Below are positions 1-6,771 of a stretch of 18,213 nt of DNA, one piece after another; the stretch's first letter is position 1, and every line of letters starts with the position of its first letter. The stretch covers positions 1 through 18,213 of the forward strand of contig NZ_LGEG01000017.1 of NCBI RefSeq assembly GCF_001280125.1. The letters run 5' to 3'. Source of the stretch: Streptomyces sp. NRRL F-6492 (GTDB lineage: Bacteria; Actinomycetota; Actinomycetes; Streptomycetales; Streptomycetaceae). The notes under the pieces were generated by a model that worked only from the letters and a program-made list of their open reading frames with translations, had not been told where the DNA came from and did not search any database. A program made the translations under genes and the position numbers.

Positions 1-80
1 CCACCCGCTATGAGAAGACCGCCACCGTCTACCTGGCCGGACTCCACGTTGCGGCCATCTTCATCTGGTCAGCACGATGA
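1..80 (+). CDS. IS5-family transposase, C-terminal fragment (cut by window edge)
   Basis: The frame starting at base 3 is open to a TGA at 78-80 and encodes about 25 residues ending in LHVAAIFIWSAR. This reads like the extreme C-terminus of the DDE transposases of Streptomyces IS5-group elements (the TRYEKTATVYLAG type of ending). The rest of the gene lies to the left of the window, so the catalytic residues cannot be checked and I cannot say whether the element is intact. It is followed within 16 bases by a CTAG and an IS-end-like motif. The assignment rests on recognising the C-terminal peptide only. Confidence 0.7.
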   Translation, partial: TRYEKTATVYLAGLHVAAIFIWSAR

Positions 81-95
81 TCCGAGAGAAACTGC

Positions 96-120
96 CTAGG
101 GCGTGTCCGAAAGTGTGCGG
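96..120 (+). repeat. IS-end-like motif next to a CTAG site
   Basis: CTAG (96-99) is followed by GGCGTGTCCGAAAGTGTGCGG. Nearly the same string, with small gaps, occurs on the minus strand at 5736-5707, again directly after CTAG. IS5-group elements are known to use CTAG-like targets, so this could be an element end or a solo remnant. Its orientation is that of a left end, so it may not be the right end of the transposase fragment beside it. Confidence 0.45.
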
Positions 121-169
121 GGGACGGCACTTCCGGTTCTGGTGCCGTTCCTCCGACCCCGCCAAGATG

Positions 170-183
170 GTTCACAGTTGAAC
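170..183. promoter_or_regulatory. Inverted repeat upstream of the saccharopine dehydrogenase-like gene
   Basis: GTTCA-CAGT-TGAAC is a perfect 5+5 inverted repeat ending 25 bases before the ATG at 209. Its size and place fit a repressor operator (TetR, MarR or HxlR families use such sites), but no regulator gene is seen in the window next to it. It could also arise by chance. Confidence 0.35.
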
Positions 184-208
184 AATCAAGAGCGGTGGGA
201 GAGTCGTG

Positions 209-1240
209 ATGGGTTCGGGGCAGATCGTGGCGGTGTACGGCGCGTACGGGCACACCGGCCGGTTCGTGGTGGCGGAGCTGCTGGAGCGGGGGTTCGTCCC
301 GGTCCTGGCCGGACGCGACGAGGGCGGGCTGCGGGCGTTCGCGGAGTCCCGTCCGGGGCTCGACGTACGGCCGGCGACGGTCGACGACCCGGCCTCGCTC
401 GACCGCGCGCTGGCCGGCGCGGACGCCGTGGTCAACTGCGCCGGCCCCTTCGCCTCGACCGCGGGGCCGGTGATCGAGGCGGCGCTCCGCGCCGGGATCC
501 CGTACGTGGACGTGGCGGCGGAGATCGAGGCCAACCTCGACACGTTCGCGCACTTCGCGGAGCGCGCCGCCGCGGCGGGCACCACGGTGATCCCGGCGAT
601 GGCGTTCTTCGGCGGTCTCGGCGACCTCCTCGTCACGGCGGCGATGGGCGACTGGACGGAGGCCGACGAGGCGCACGTCGCGTACGGGCTGAGCGGCTGG
701 CACCCCACCGCCGGGACCCGTACGGCGGGCGCGGTCTCCCGGGAGCGCAGGGACGGCCGGCGCGTGGTGTTCGCCGGCGGGCGGCTGGAGTACCGCGACG
801 ACGCCCCGCCCGCCCTGGAGTGGACCTTCCCCGAACCGCTGGGAGTCCGGTCCGTGATCGGGGAGTTCACCATGGCCGACGTCGTCACCGTCCCCAGCCA
901 CCTGGCCGTTCCCGAGGTGCGCACCTACATGACGGCCGAGGCGGCGCGGGACCTGGCCGCCCCCGACACGCCGGCGCCGACCGCGGCCGACGGGCTCGGA
1001 CGGTCCGACCAGACGTTCCTCGTCGACGTCGTCGTGCGCTCCGGCGGGGAGGAGCGGCGGGCCGTGGCGAGCGGCCGGGACATCTACGCCGTCAGCGCGC
1101 CGCTCGCCGTGGAAGCGCTGGACCGTGTCCTCACGGGCCGGACCAAAACCGTCGGTGTCGCTTCCGCCGGTGCGGCCTTCGACGCGCCCGACTTCCTGCG
1201 CGCCCTGTCCCCGCACATCTCGCTCGCGCCGTCCCGTTGA
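209..1240 (+). CDS. Saccharopine dehydrogenase-like NAD(P)-binding protein
   Basis: The product has 343 residues. It opens with a Rossmann nucleotide-binding motif, GAYGHTG at residues 11-17, followed by a strand ending AGRD, whose Arg (36) suggests NADP(H). The line VVNCAGPF and the segment GIPYVDVAAE are typical of the saccharopine dehydrogenase / trans-acting enoyl reductase superfamily. Members of this group are mostly uncharacterised reductases; true lysine-pathway activity is not implied. The ATG at 209 is preferred over the GTG at 206 because GGGAG at 197-201 is then seven bases away. The gene stands alone, with an IS fragment upstream and a WhiB-like gene 171 bases downstream. The inverted repeat at 170-183 may be its operator. 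The substrate is unknown. Confidence 0.85.
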   Translation: MGSGQIVAVYGAYGHTGRFVVAELLERGFVPVLAGRDEGGLRAFAESRPGLDVRPATVDDPASLDRALAGADAVVNCAGPFASTAGPVIEAALRAGIPYVDVAAEIEANLDTFAHFAERAAAAGTTVIPAMAFFGGLGDLLVTAAMGDWTEADEAHVAYGLSGWHPTAGTRTAGAVSRERRDGRRVVFAGGRLEYRDDAPPALEWTFPEPLGVRSVIGEFTMADVVTVPSHLAVPEVRTYMTAEAARDLAAPDTPAPTAADGLGRSDQTFLVDVVVRSGGEERRAVASGRDIYAVSAPLAVEALDRVLTGRTKTVGVASAGAAFDAPDFLRALSPHISLAPSR

Positions 1241-1411
1241 GCCGGTCGAGAGTCCTGCGACCCGGTGAGCCCCGTCGGGATCCCGCGCGCCGGGAAGGGC
1301 CGCGGCGGACACGGACGAGGCGTTTTCCGCGCCCGGGCGTTTCGAGGTGGTCTTTGGGGCCAGACGCGACATTGGAGGCATTCACGAACTGATGCGAGGA
1401 GGAGAAGCGGG

Positions 1412-1699
1412 ATGGCTAAGGTGTCGCATCTGCCCGGGCGGGCGGAGCACCAGTGGAACTGGCAGATGTCGGCCGCGTGCCGCGGTGTGGGCACCGAGGT
1501 GTTCTTCCACCCCGAGGGCGAGCGGGGACAGGAACGAGCCGCGCGCGAGGAGGCCGCCAAGGCCGTCTGCGGGACGTGCCCGGTGCGCGTCCGCTGCCTG
1601 GAGCACGCGCTCAGCGTGGCGGAACCCTACGGAGTCTGGGGCGGGTTGACCGAACAGGAACGCGAGCTGGCCCTGCGTACCGCGGCCGCCGCGGCCTAG
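1412..1699 (+). CDS. WhiB-family (Wbl) iron-sulfur regulator, WhiD/WhiB3-like
   Basis: This 95-residue protein has the four cysteines of a Wbl [4Fe-4S] protein: C23, C53, C56 and C62 (CGTCPVRVRC), followed by the GVWGG turn at 74-78. The segments WNWQ, ACRG, FFHPEGERG and EPYGVWGGLTE match the WhiD (Streptomyces) / WhiB3 (Mycobacterium) branch rather than WhiB, WblA or WblC. Wbl proteins bind the main sigma factor region 4 and sense redox or nitric oxide through the cluster. The ATG at 1412 is supported by a strong GAGGAGGAG ribosome site; the open frame further upstream has no such site. The 171-base gap before it contains no gene. A bidirectional hairpin follows. It is more likely a WhiD paralog than WhiD itself, because the neighbours are stress and accessory genes, so I give no symbol. 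Confidence 0.93.
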   Translation: MAKVSHLPGRAEHQWNWQMSAACRGVGTEVFFHPEGERGQERAAREEAAKAVCGTCPVRVRCLEHALSVAEPYGVWGGLTEQERELALRTAAAAA

Positions 1700-1736
1700 G
1701 AGCCGCCCGGCGCCCTCCTGGTGGGGTGGGGGGCCG

Positions 1737-1793
1737 GGAACATTGAGGGGCGGGCCCGAACTCGATGAGTTCGGGCCCGCCCCTCAATGTTCC
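1737..1793. terminator. Perfect 27-bp hairpin between convergent genes
   Basis: Bases 1737-1763 are the exact reverse complement of 1767-1793, with a three-base GAT loop; the outer arm begins GGAACATTGAGGGGCGGG. It lies between the end of the Wbl gene (+) and the end of the PRC-barrel gene (-), so it can terminate both. There is no U tract, as is usual in Streptomyces. Confidence 0.85.
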
Positions 1794-1798
1794 GCTCC

Positions 1799-1867
1799 GC
1801 GGCTCTTCCGGCCCGGCGGCTCTTCCGGCCCGGCGGTCCTTCCGGTCCGCCAGTCCCTTCCGGTCCG
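1799..1867. repeat. Four tandem 17-18-base repeats after the PRC-barrel gene
   Basis: The unit GCGGCTCTTCCGGCCCG occurs exactly twice (1799-1815, 1816-1832). A variant copy GCGGTCCTTCCGGTCCG (1833-1849) and an 18-base variant (1850-1867) follow. The array fills the space between the hairpin and the stop codon of the minus-strand PRC gene, so it lies in that gene's 3' untranslated region. Confidence 0.8.
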
Positions 1868-2236
1868 TCAGACGAGGCGGCCGCCGAAAGGTCCGCCCAG
1901 GCCGTAGTACGTGCCCAGCTGGCTGCGGTAGGCCGGGTCGTCGAGGTGCTTCTCCCGGTAGAACTCCGGAGCGTCCTTGATCTGGTCCTTGGTGCGGTCG
2001 ACGAAGATCTTCCGCTCCTCCGGATCGATCCGGGTCACGGTGCTCGCCGGCAGCAGGACTTCCTTGCCGAAGATCCAGACCCCGGTGTCCACGACCAGGT
2101 AGGCGTCGTCGACCTCGTCGGAGTGCTTGTCCACCTTCCCGATGCCGCCGTCGGTCGCCTCGACCTTGTAGCCGGTCAGATCGGCTCCGGCCAGGTGCCC
2201 CGCGGTCGACCGGTAACTCCACAGGTTCTCGGTCAC
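1868..2236 (-). CDS. PRC-barrel domain protein
   Basis: The product has 122 residues. Its N-terminal two thirds read as a PRC-barrel: LTGYKVEATDGGIGKVDK, then DDAYLVVDTGVWIFGKEVLLPASTV, then a strand before DPEERKIFVDRTKDQIKDAP. The C-terminal part (EFYREKHLDDPAYRSQL, then YYG and a glycine-rich end) is the usual tail of Streptomyces PRC-barrel proteins. These small soluble proteins are common near stress genes, and their molecular role is unknown. The start is the GTG at 2236, ten bases after GGAGGAG. The gene diverges from the SDR gene across a 232-base region. The stop lies directly beside four tandem repeats and the hairpin. Confidence 0.88.
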   Translation of the reverse strand: MTENLWSYRSTAGHLAGADLTGYKVEATDGGIGKVDKHSDEVDDAYLVVDTGVWIFGKEVLLPASTVTRIDPEERKIFVDRTKDQIKDAPEFYREKHLDDPAYRSQLGTYYGLGGPFGGRLV

Positions 2237-2313
2237 TCGTCAACAACTCCTCCGGTAGGGGGAGGGCGGTCGGCGCGCGCCGCCGCCCTCCGTCTCCGTG
2301 TGTCGTGCGTGGC

Positions 2314-2325
2314 GGAACGTGTTCC
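2314..2325. promoter_or_regulatory. Inverted repeat GGAAC-GT-GTTCC in a divergent promoter region
   Basis: A 5+5 inverted repeat with a two-base spacer lies between the divergent PRC-barrel and SDR genes, 78 bases before the PRC start. Flanking bases partly extend the symmetry (GCG on the left, CGC on the right). It could be an operator for either gene; no binding protein can be named. Confidence 0.3.
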
Positions 2326-2434
2326 CCGCCCGGAATTCGCCTGCCCCGGTCCCCGCCACTCATTCGCGCGCCCGCCGGGGCGACGGCCGGGCGGCTCGCG
2401 TCCGGCCGAACGGCTCCTGTCCGGGCGCGGGCCG

Positions 2435-2459
2435 GGATACGGGTCGGGCCCCCGGGTAG
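2435..2459 (+). promoter_or_regulatory. Candidate sigma-B-type promoter for the SDR gene
   Basis: GGAT (2435-2438), a 15-base spacer and GGGTAG (2454-2459) fit the pattern GNNT-N14-16-GGGTA reported for Streptomyces sigma-B-type promoters. A transcript would begin at about 2466, only a few bases before the ATG at 2469. This explains why that gene shows no Shine-Dalgarno sequence. The final G differs from the preferred C/T. Confidence 0.45.
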
Positions 2460-2468
2460 CCGAACCAC

Positions 2469-3344
2469 ATGAACACCAGCGAGAACACCCCGCACCGGCC
2501 CGTCCCCCCGTTCCCCGACCAGCAGCAGGAACATCCCGGCTGGACCGAGCGGATGGACCCGCGGCCCGACCACGGCGAGGACTCCTACCGGGGGCACGAC
2601 CTGCTCCTCGACCGGGCGGCGGTCGTCACCGGCGGTGACTCCGGGATCGGCAGGGCCGTCTGTCTGGCGTTCGCCCGCGAGGGCGCGGACGTCGTCTTCA
2701 CCCATCTGGCCGAGGAGAAGGACGAGGCTGCCGAGACGGCGCGCCTGATCCGCGAGGCGGGCCGCACGGCGGTCCCCGTGCTGTGCGACATCCGCGACGA
2801 GGAGCAGTGCGCGGCCCTGATCGACCGGGCGGTGGAGGAACTGGGGCGCGTCGACGTCCTCGTCAACAACGCCGCCTACCAGATGTCCCGGCCGGACGGC
2901 ATCGAGGCCGTCACCACGGAGCAGTTCGACCGGGTCATGAAGACCAATCTGTACGGGATGTTCTGGCTCACCCGCGCGGTCCTCGCCCACATGCCGAGCG
3001 GCGGGTGCGTCATCAACACCACCTCCGTGCAGGGGTACCAGCCCAGCCCGCACCTCTTCGACTACGCGATGACGAAGGCCGCGATCGTCTCCTTCACCCA
3101 CAGCATGGCGCAGTTGCTCGCCGAGCGCGGCGTCCGGGTCAACGGGGTCGCCCCGGGGCCGGTGTGGACCCCGCTGATCCCCGCGACGATGCCGAGCACG
3201 GAGGACTTCGGCAGCCAGTCACCCCTGGGGCGCCCCGCCCAGCCGGCGGAGATGGCGCCCGCGTACGTCTTCCTCGCCTCGTCCGGGGCGAGTTACATCA
3301 CCGGGGAGATCGTGAACGCCACCGGCGGCACTCCCCTGCCGTAG
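2469..3344 (+). CDS. Short-chain dehydrogenase of the GSP39/YdaD type
   Basis: The 291-residue protein has a roughly 47-residue N-terminal extension (QQQEHPGWTERMDPRPDHGE...SYRG) characteristic of the Bacillus general stress protein 39 (YdaD) and YhdF/YghA group of glucose/ribitol dehydrogenase-like SDRs. The classical SDR core follows: cofactor motif TGGDSGIG at 54-61, NNA at 133-135, catalytic Ser186, Tyr199 and Lys203 (YAMTK), and PGPVWTPL at 229-236. The enzyme should oxidise or reduce a small alcohol or carbonyl with NAD(P); the natural substrate is unknown. There is no convincing ribosome site before the ATG, while a GGGTAG box lies nine bases upstream, so the message may be almost leaderless. 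The gene ends at a hairpin shared with the metallophosphoesterase gene. Its stress-protein relatives agree with the sigma-B-like promoter. Confidence 0.93.
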   Translation: MNTSENTPHRPVPPFPDQQQEHPGWTERMDPRPDHGEDSYRGHDLLLDRAAVVTGGDSGIGRAVCLAFAREGADVVFTHLAEEKDEAAETARLIREAGRTAVPVLCDIRDEEQCAALIDRAVEELGRVDVLVNNAAYQMSRPDGIEAVTTEQFDRVMKTNLYGMFWLTRAVLAHMPSGGCVINTTSVQGYQPSPHLFDYAMTKAAIVSFTHSMAQLLAERGVRVNGVAPGPVWTPLIPATMPSTEDFGSQSPLGRPAQPAEMAPAYVFLASSGASYITGEIVNATGGTPLP

Positions 3345-3371
3345 GGCATCGGAAAGGGACACAACGACGCG

Positions 3372-3408
3372 GGAACGGCCCTCCTCGGTGGTCGAGGAGG
3401 GCCGTTCC
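3372..3408. terminator. Perfect 15-bp hairpin between convergent genes
   Basis: GGAACGGCCCTCCTC (3372-3386) pairs exactly with 3394-3408 around a seven-base loop. It lies between the SDR stop (3344) and the metallophosphoesterase stop (3426) and can serve both strands. Confidence 0.85.
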
Positions 3409-3425
3409 GCCGTTCGGCGGCCGTG

Positions 3426-4241
3426 TCACATCGGGGCGCCGGCCGCGGGGGGCCGGCCGGCCCTTCCGGACGCCTCCGCGCCGGCCTTCCGCGCGAGGGG
3501 CAGGTGGTAGAGGGCGAAGGCCTTGCCGATGACGGGCTGGGCGACGTTGCGGACGCGCACCCCGCCCGCCGTCATGCCGTGCTCGGTGCCCAGGTGGGCG
3601 TGGCCGTGCACCGCGAGGTCGGCGCCCGCCCCGTCGATGGCCTCGGCCAGGAGGTAGCTGCCCAGGAAGGGGTAGATCTCGACCGGTTCACCCGCGAGCG
3701 TGTCGGGGACGGGGGAGAAGTGGGTGAGGGCGATCCGCGCCTCGCAGTCGGACAGGTCCGACAGGGCCTCGTGGAGGCCCTCGGCGGCCCGGCGCGTGGT
3801 GCGGACGAAGTCCTTCATCTCGCGTTCGCCGAACTCTCCGGCGCTGCGGCCCGCGAAGCCTCCGCAGAAGCCCTTCGTGCCGGCGATCCCGAGCCGGCCG
3901 CCGTCCACCGGCAGGACCGTCCGGTCGCCCTCCAGGACGGTGACCCCCGCGTCGGTGAGGACGCGCGCGATGTCCGCCTCCTGCTCGGAGTGGTAGTCGT
4001 GGTTGCCGAGCACGGCCACCACGGGGACGCCGAGGTCCCGCACCTCGTCCGCGACCACCTCCGCCTCGGCGACCGTTCCGTGGCGGGTGAGGTCCCCGGC
4101 GAGGAGGAGGACGTCCGCGCAGAGCGGCAGCGTCTCGAAGGAGGGGCGCAGCAGGCCCCGGCAGTCCGGGCTCAGATGGATGTCGCCGACGGCCGCCACC
4201 CTGACGACGGCCCCGTCCTCCCGGCGCTCCGGGGCCGTCAC
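3426..4241 (-). CDS. Metallophosphoesterase
   Basis: The 271-residue protein contains the full set of calcineurin-like metal ligands: GDIH (Asp20, His22), GDLT (Asp50), GNHD (Asn80, His81), LTHFSP (His174) and HGHAH (His212, His214, His216). It should be a soluble dinuclear-metal phosphohydrolase; whether it cleaves phosphodiesters, nucleotides or phosphoproteins cannot be told. The last ~20 residues are Ala/Gly/Pro-rich and probably disordered. The start is the GTG at 4241. Its GTGA overlaps the stop of the BON-domain gene by four bases, so the two are translationally coupled, with BON first. It converges on the SDR gene and ends at the shared hairpin. Confidence 0.92.
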   Translation of the reverse strand: MTAPERREDGAVVRVAAVGDIHLSPDCRGLLRPSFETLPLCADVLLLAGDLTRHGTVAEAEVVADEVRDLGVPVVAVLGNHDYHSEQEADIARVLTDAGVTVLEGDRTVLPVDGGRLGIAGTKGFCGGFAGRSAGEFGEREMKDFVRTTRRAAEGLHEALSDLSDCEARIALTHFSPVPDTLAGEPVEIYPFLGSYLLAEAIDGAGADLAVHGHAHLGTEHGMTAGGVRVRNVAQPVIGKAFALYHLPLARKAGAEASGRAGRPPAAGAPM

Positions 4242-4489
4242 AGCAGCTCCTCGGGACGCTCGGGGGGATCGATGCAGGCGACCATGAGGTCCGTGCGGAC
4301 GGGGAGGCCGGCCAGTTCCGTCTCGGCGAGCCGGAGGATCTCCTCCCGCTCCCCGGCCGTCGGGACGGTGCCCGTCAGGAGCACGGACGTGCCGCGCACC
4401 TCGATGCGTACCCCGAGCTCGGCCATGTCGTCGCGCGCGAGCCGCTCCCTGAACCGGGCGATCCGGTACTCGTTCTCGCCGGTGTCCAT
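4238..4489 (-). CDS. BON-domain protein
   Basis: This small soluble protein has 83 residues. After EYRIARFRERLARDDMAELG it shows the BON pattern: VRIEVRGTSVLLTGTVPT, then GEREEILRLAETELAG and a final strand VRTDLMVACID. BON domains occur in osmotic-stress proteins such as OsmY and usually bind lipid or other hydrophobic surfaces; there is no signal peptide here. The ATG at 4489 is chosen because GGAGGAG lies seven bases upstream; the longer open frame to 4597 adds only a low-complexity Arg/Gly stretch. The gene overlaps the start of the metallophosphoesterase, forming a two-gene operon. A function tied to phosphoesterase regulation is only a guess from that coupling. Confidence 0.85.
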   Translation of the reverse strand: MDTGENEYRIARFRERLARDDMAELGVRIEVRGTSVLLTGTVPTAGEREEILRLAETELAGLPVRTDLMVACIDPPERPEELL

Positions 4490-4649
4490 CGCGCTCCTCC
4501 GTCCTGTCGTCCTGTCTCCGTGGGTTTCCGGGCCGCCGCGTCCCGTCCGGGGCGGCCGCCCTTCACCGTCGCGTCTCCCCCGTCCCGTACGTACCATTCC
4601 TCCCCCTCGGGGGGCGCGGTCGGGAGTCGGGAGGAGGTCCCTTCGGCCC

Positions 4650-5700
4650 TCAGTCCTCCAGGGGCTCGGTGGCCGGGCCCTGGAGGACGCTGCCGTCGGC
4701 CGCGAAGCGGGAGCCGTGGCAGGGGCACTCCCGGGTCTGCTCGGCGTCGTCGAAACCCGGCTCGCACCCCATGTGGGTGCAGCGGCGGCCGGTCCGCAGG
4801 CCGGTCAGGAAGTGGCGGGCCACGGTGGCCCGGTGCCGGACGACCCCGGGTGTCTCGCGGACGGGAAGCCGTCGGCGCGGGTCGAAGAGTTCCGTCCGGT
4901 CCGGGCGGGGCGCGCCGGTCAGGTGCGCGGTGCGCAGCCGGCCTGCGGCGACCCCGTTGCTGAGCCCCCACCCGCCGAAGCCGGTGGCGACGTAGACGTG
5001 CTCGGTGTCGGGGTGCTCGTGTCCGACGCGGGGCACCCCGTCGGCCGTGTGGACGTCCTGGGCCGCCCATCGGCGCACCTCGGGCGCCCCGGCGAGGCCC
5101 GGCAGCCGGTCGCGCGCCCAGGCCTCCAGGCGTTCGTACCGGGCGCGGACGCCTCCACCGCCCGGTTCGAAGGCCTCGCCCGAGACGATCAGGAGCCGCC
5201 GGCCGCCGCCCAGCGGGGCGGTGCGCACCGACCGGACGTCGTGCTCGTCGGTCCAGTACATGCCGTGGGGGAGCGTGGCGTTCGTCGACGGGGGCGGCGA
5301 CGACGAGTTCCCGTCGCAGCGAGAGGCGCATCAGGAGGGTGGGGTGGCAGCGGAGCGGGAAGTGGGTGGCGAGGACGACGTCGCGGGCGTGGACCGTGCC
5401 CCCGCCCGCCAGGGCGAGGCGGCACTCGGCGCCCTCCCTCAGACCGGTGACGCGGGTGCCCTCGTGGATCCGGCCGCCGTGCGCGACCAGGTCGTCGGCA
5501 AGGCCGAGCAGGAAGCGGCGCGGGTGGAACTGCAGTTGGTCCTCCACGCGGACCGCCGCCGCGACGGGGTACGGAAGACCCGTCCCGTCCTCCCCCGCCC
5601 CTCCGGTCGCGGCACGCACTCTCGCCCCACTGGGCGAAAGCCCGAGTACGTCCCGTACGAGCGCTTCCGCCCGGCGTGCCGACCGCACGCACCGGACACC
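4650..5700 (-). pseudogene. FAD-dependent oxidoreductase with C-terminal Rieske domain; truncated and frameshifted
   Basis: Two reading frames together give the middle and end of a known actinobacterial fusion (DadA-like FAD oxidoreductase plus Rieske [2Fe-2S] domain). From about 5690 down to 5290 one frame encodes LPYPVAAAVRVEDQLQFHPR and RDVVLATHFPL. From about 5278 down to 4650 another frame encodes NATLPHGMYWTDEHDVRSVR, VYVATGFGGWGLSNG and the Rieske ligands CTHMGC and CPCHGS. The frame changes near 5278-5290, at the minus-strand GTCGACGAACGCC, where dropping one base restores continuity. The N-terminal ~150 residues, including the GxGxxG FAD motif, are absent, because the next gene ends at 5733 directly upstream. 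A functional flavoenzyme cannot be made. A sequencing error could explain the frameshift but not the missing N-terminus. Confidence 0.85.
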
Positions 5701-5706
5701 GCGGAC

Positions 5707-5736
5707 ACCGCACAGGACTTTCCGGACACCCCCTAG
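5707..5736 (-). repeat. IS-end-like motif at the broken end of the Rieske oxidoreductase pseudogene
   Basis: Read on the minus strand, CTAG (5736-5733) is followed by GGGGTGTCCGGAAAGTCCTG and then TGCGGTG. This aligns with the motif at 96-120, with three small gaps or changes. It lies exactly between the stop codon of the small disordered-protein gene and the truncated pseudogene. Three GGTGTCCG strings occur close together here. The motif is the likely scar of the insertion or deletion that removed the oxidoreductase N-terminus. Confidence 0.45.
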
Positions 5737-5981
5737 CCCTCCTCGGTCTCGGCCTCGCCCCTCCGTCCGTACGGGCGGCGCTGTTCCTCGCGGCCCAGGC
5801 CCGGGGACTGCCGCTTGGCGGTCATGCCGTCCTCGTCGGCGGCTCCGCCCCGGCGGTCCCGGGTGGCCTTCTCGGCCTCCCGGCGCGCTTCGACGTCACC
5901 GCTCTCGCCGACGGCCTCCGAGGGCGTGGTGCGCGGCGGGGCGTCCGCGGGCAGGGTGCGCCGGCGCTCGTGATGGCTCAT
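5733..5981 (-). CDS. Small hydrophilic, probably disordered protein (82 aa)
   Basis: The product is 82 residues, almost free of hydrophobic residues and rich in Arg, Glu, Gly, Pro and Thr. It begins MSHHERRRTLPADAPP and contains RTTPSEAVGESGDVEARREA. A closely similar string occurs in the small protein at 15041-15208, so the two are paralogs. No known domain is recognised. The ATG at 5981 follows GGAGGA at a good distance. It lies 49 bases downstream of the VOC gene on the same strand, so they may form an operon. Its TAG stop is part of the CTAG that abuts the IS-like motif, so the original C-terminus may have been different. Confidence 0.7.
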   Translation of the reverse strand: MSHHERRRTLPADAPPRTTPSEAVGESGDVEARREAEKATRDRRGGAADEDGMTAKRQSPGLGREEQRRPYGRRGEAETEEG

Positions 5982-6030
5982 GGTCGTCCTCCTCGGTCGG
6001 GTGGGCACGTGGGGCGGCTGCCCCCCGGTG

Positions 6031-6438
6031 TCACACGGAAACACCGCGCGTGGGGGCGAGCACGAAGGCGTGCCCGGCCGGGTCCGTGTAGCGGCGCGTG
6101 TCGGTGCGCCGGTCGAGGCGGGTGCCGTTCTGGTCGACGGAGACGGGGCGCGCGCCCAGGGAGACGGCTTCCCGTTCGGCCTCGTCGAGCGCGTCGGGCT
6201 CCACGAGGATGAGCAGGTGGGCCTGCTGGGAGTCGTCCGGCCGGGGCCAGCTCGGCGGCGCCTGGCCGGGGTCGCGCCGGATGCCCAGGACGACGCCCGA
6301 GGACCCGGAGATCAGCAGCAGGTCGGCGTCGGCGCCGCTCGGTTCGACGGTGGCGTCGAGCAGGGCGGCGTAGAAGCGGGCGAGGGGTTCGGGATCGGTA
6401 CTGTCGAGGACGAGGACGCCGGTCTTGGAAACGGTCAT
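6031..6438 (-). CDS. VOC/glyoxalase-fold protein
   Basis: The 135-residue protein has the two-module vicinal-oxygen-chelate layout: VLDSTDPEPLARFYAALLDA near the N-terminus, a central LLLISGSSGVVLGIRRDP, HLLILVEPDALDEAEREAVSLGAR, and a final YTDPAGHAFVLAP strand. Such proteins include glyoxalases, dioxygenases and antibiotic-binding proteins. Those of this compact DUF-like group are mostly unassigned, and I cannot define the metal ligands. The ATG at 6438 has only a weak GGGG as ribosome site; the longer open frame upstream looks non-coding, so this start is best. It is followed by the 82-residue protein gene. Confidence 0.85.
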   Translation of the reverse strand: MTVSKTGVLVLDSTDPEPLARFYAALLDATVEPSGADADLLLISGSSGVVLGIRRDPGQAPPSWPRPDDSQQAHLLILVEPDALDEAEREAVSLGARPVSVDQNGTRLDRRTDTRRYTDPAGHAFVLAPTRGVSV

Positions 6439-6489
6439 GCGGTGCTTGTGCCCCGTCAAAAGCCTTTCAGGCAAAGGGAGTCGGAGTCC

Positions 6490-6516
6490 GGTCGACCGCG
6501 CTCCGAATGGTCGACC
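6490..6516. repeat. Two GGTCGACC palindromes 19 bases apart
   Basis: GGTCGACC occurs at 6490-6497 (within CGGTCGACCG) and again at 6509-6516, so the centres are 19 bases apart, close to two helical turns. The arrangement suggests cooperative binding by a dimeric regulator 50-80 bases upstream of the VOC gene. This is inference from symmetry only. Confidence 0.35.
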
Positions 6517-6653
6517 GGACCGGTCGGCCGCCGAAATCCCCACTCCTCCAGGCGACTTCACCGGAGCGGCGCGCGGACACCGGGTGACGGCGGTGGTCGA
6601 GCGGATCGTGGTGGAGGGACGGGCGGCGGCCGGGGCGGCGGTGGCGGGCCGCC

Positions 6654-6678
6654 GTGTGTCCGGCCGCATCGGGGGTAG
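6654..6678 (+). promoter_or_regulatory. Candidate sigma-B-type promoter for the small basic protein gene
   Basis: GTGT (6654-6657), 15 bases, then GGGTAG (6673-6678). It has the same spacing as the candidates at 2435, 13343 and 14332. The predicted transcript starts near 6685, giving a leader of almost 90 bases before the ATG at 6772. Confidence 0.4.
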
Positions 6679-6771
6679 GTGGGAAGGGCGGCCCTCGTAC
6701 CCGAAGGCCGCCGGGGACCGGCGTTCCTCCGCCGGACGCCACGCGGATGACGTACGAGCACAGGAGGTTCC

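Larger units (their letters stand above)
6439..6771. other. Gene-free divergent region between VOC and small basic protein genes
   Basis: No convincing gene is seen in these 333 bases. The open frames on both strands are Arg/Pro/Gly-rich and lack ribosome sites. The region holds a pair of GGTCGACC palindromes (6490-6516) nearer the VOC gene, and a candidate sigma-B-like promoter (6654-6678) for the small basic gene. Confidence 0.6.

Noticed and set aside
29..1381. 450-residue open frame on the minus strand
   Set aside because: Antisense shadow of the saccharopine dehydrogenase-like gene; Arg/Gly/Pro-rich, no ribosome site, no domain.
3423..5450. 675-residue open frame on the plus strand
   Set aside because: Shadow of the metallophosphoesterase, BON and Rieske genes, all on the minus strand with clear motifs.
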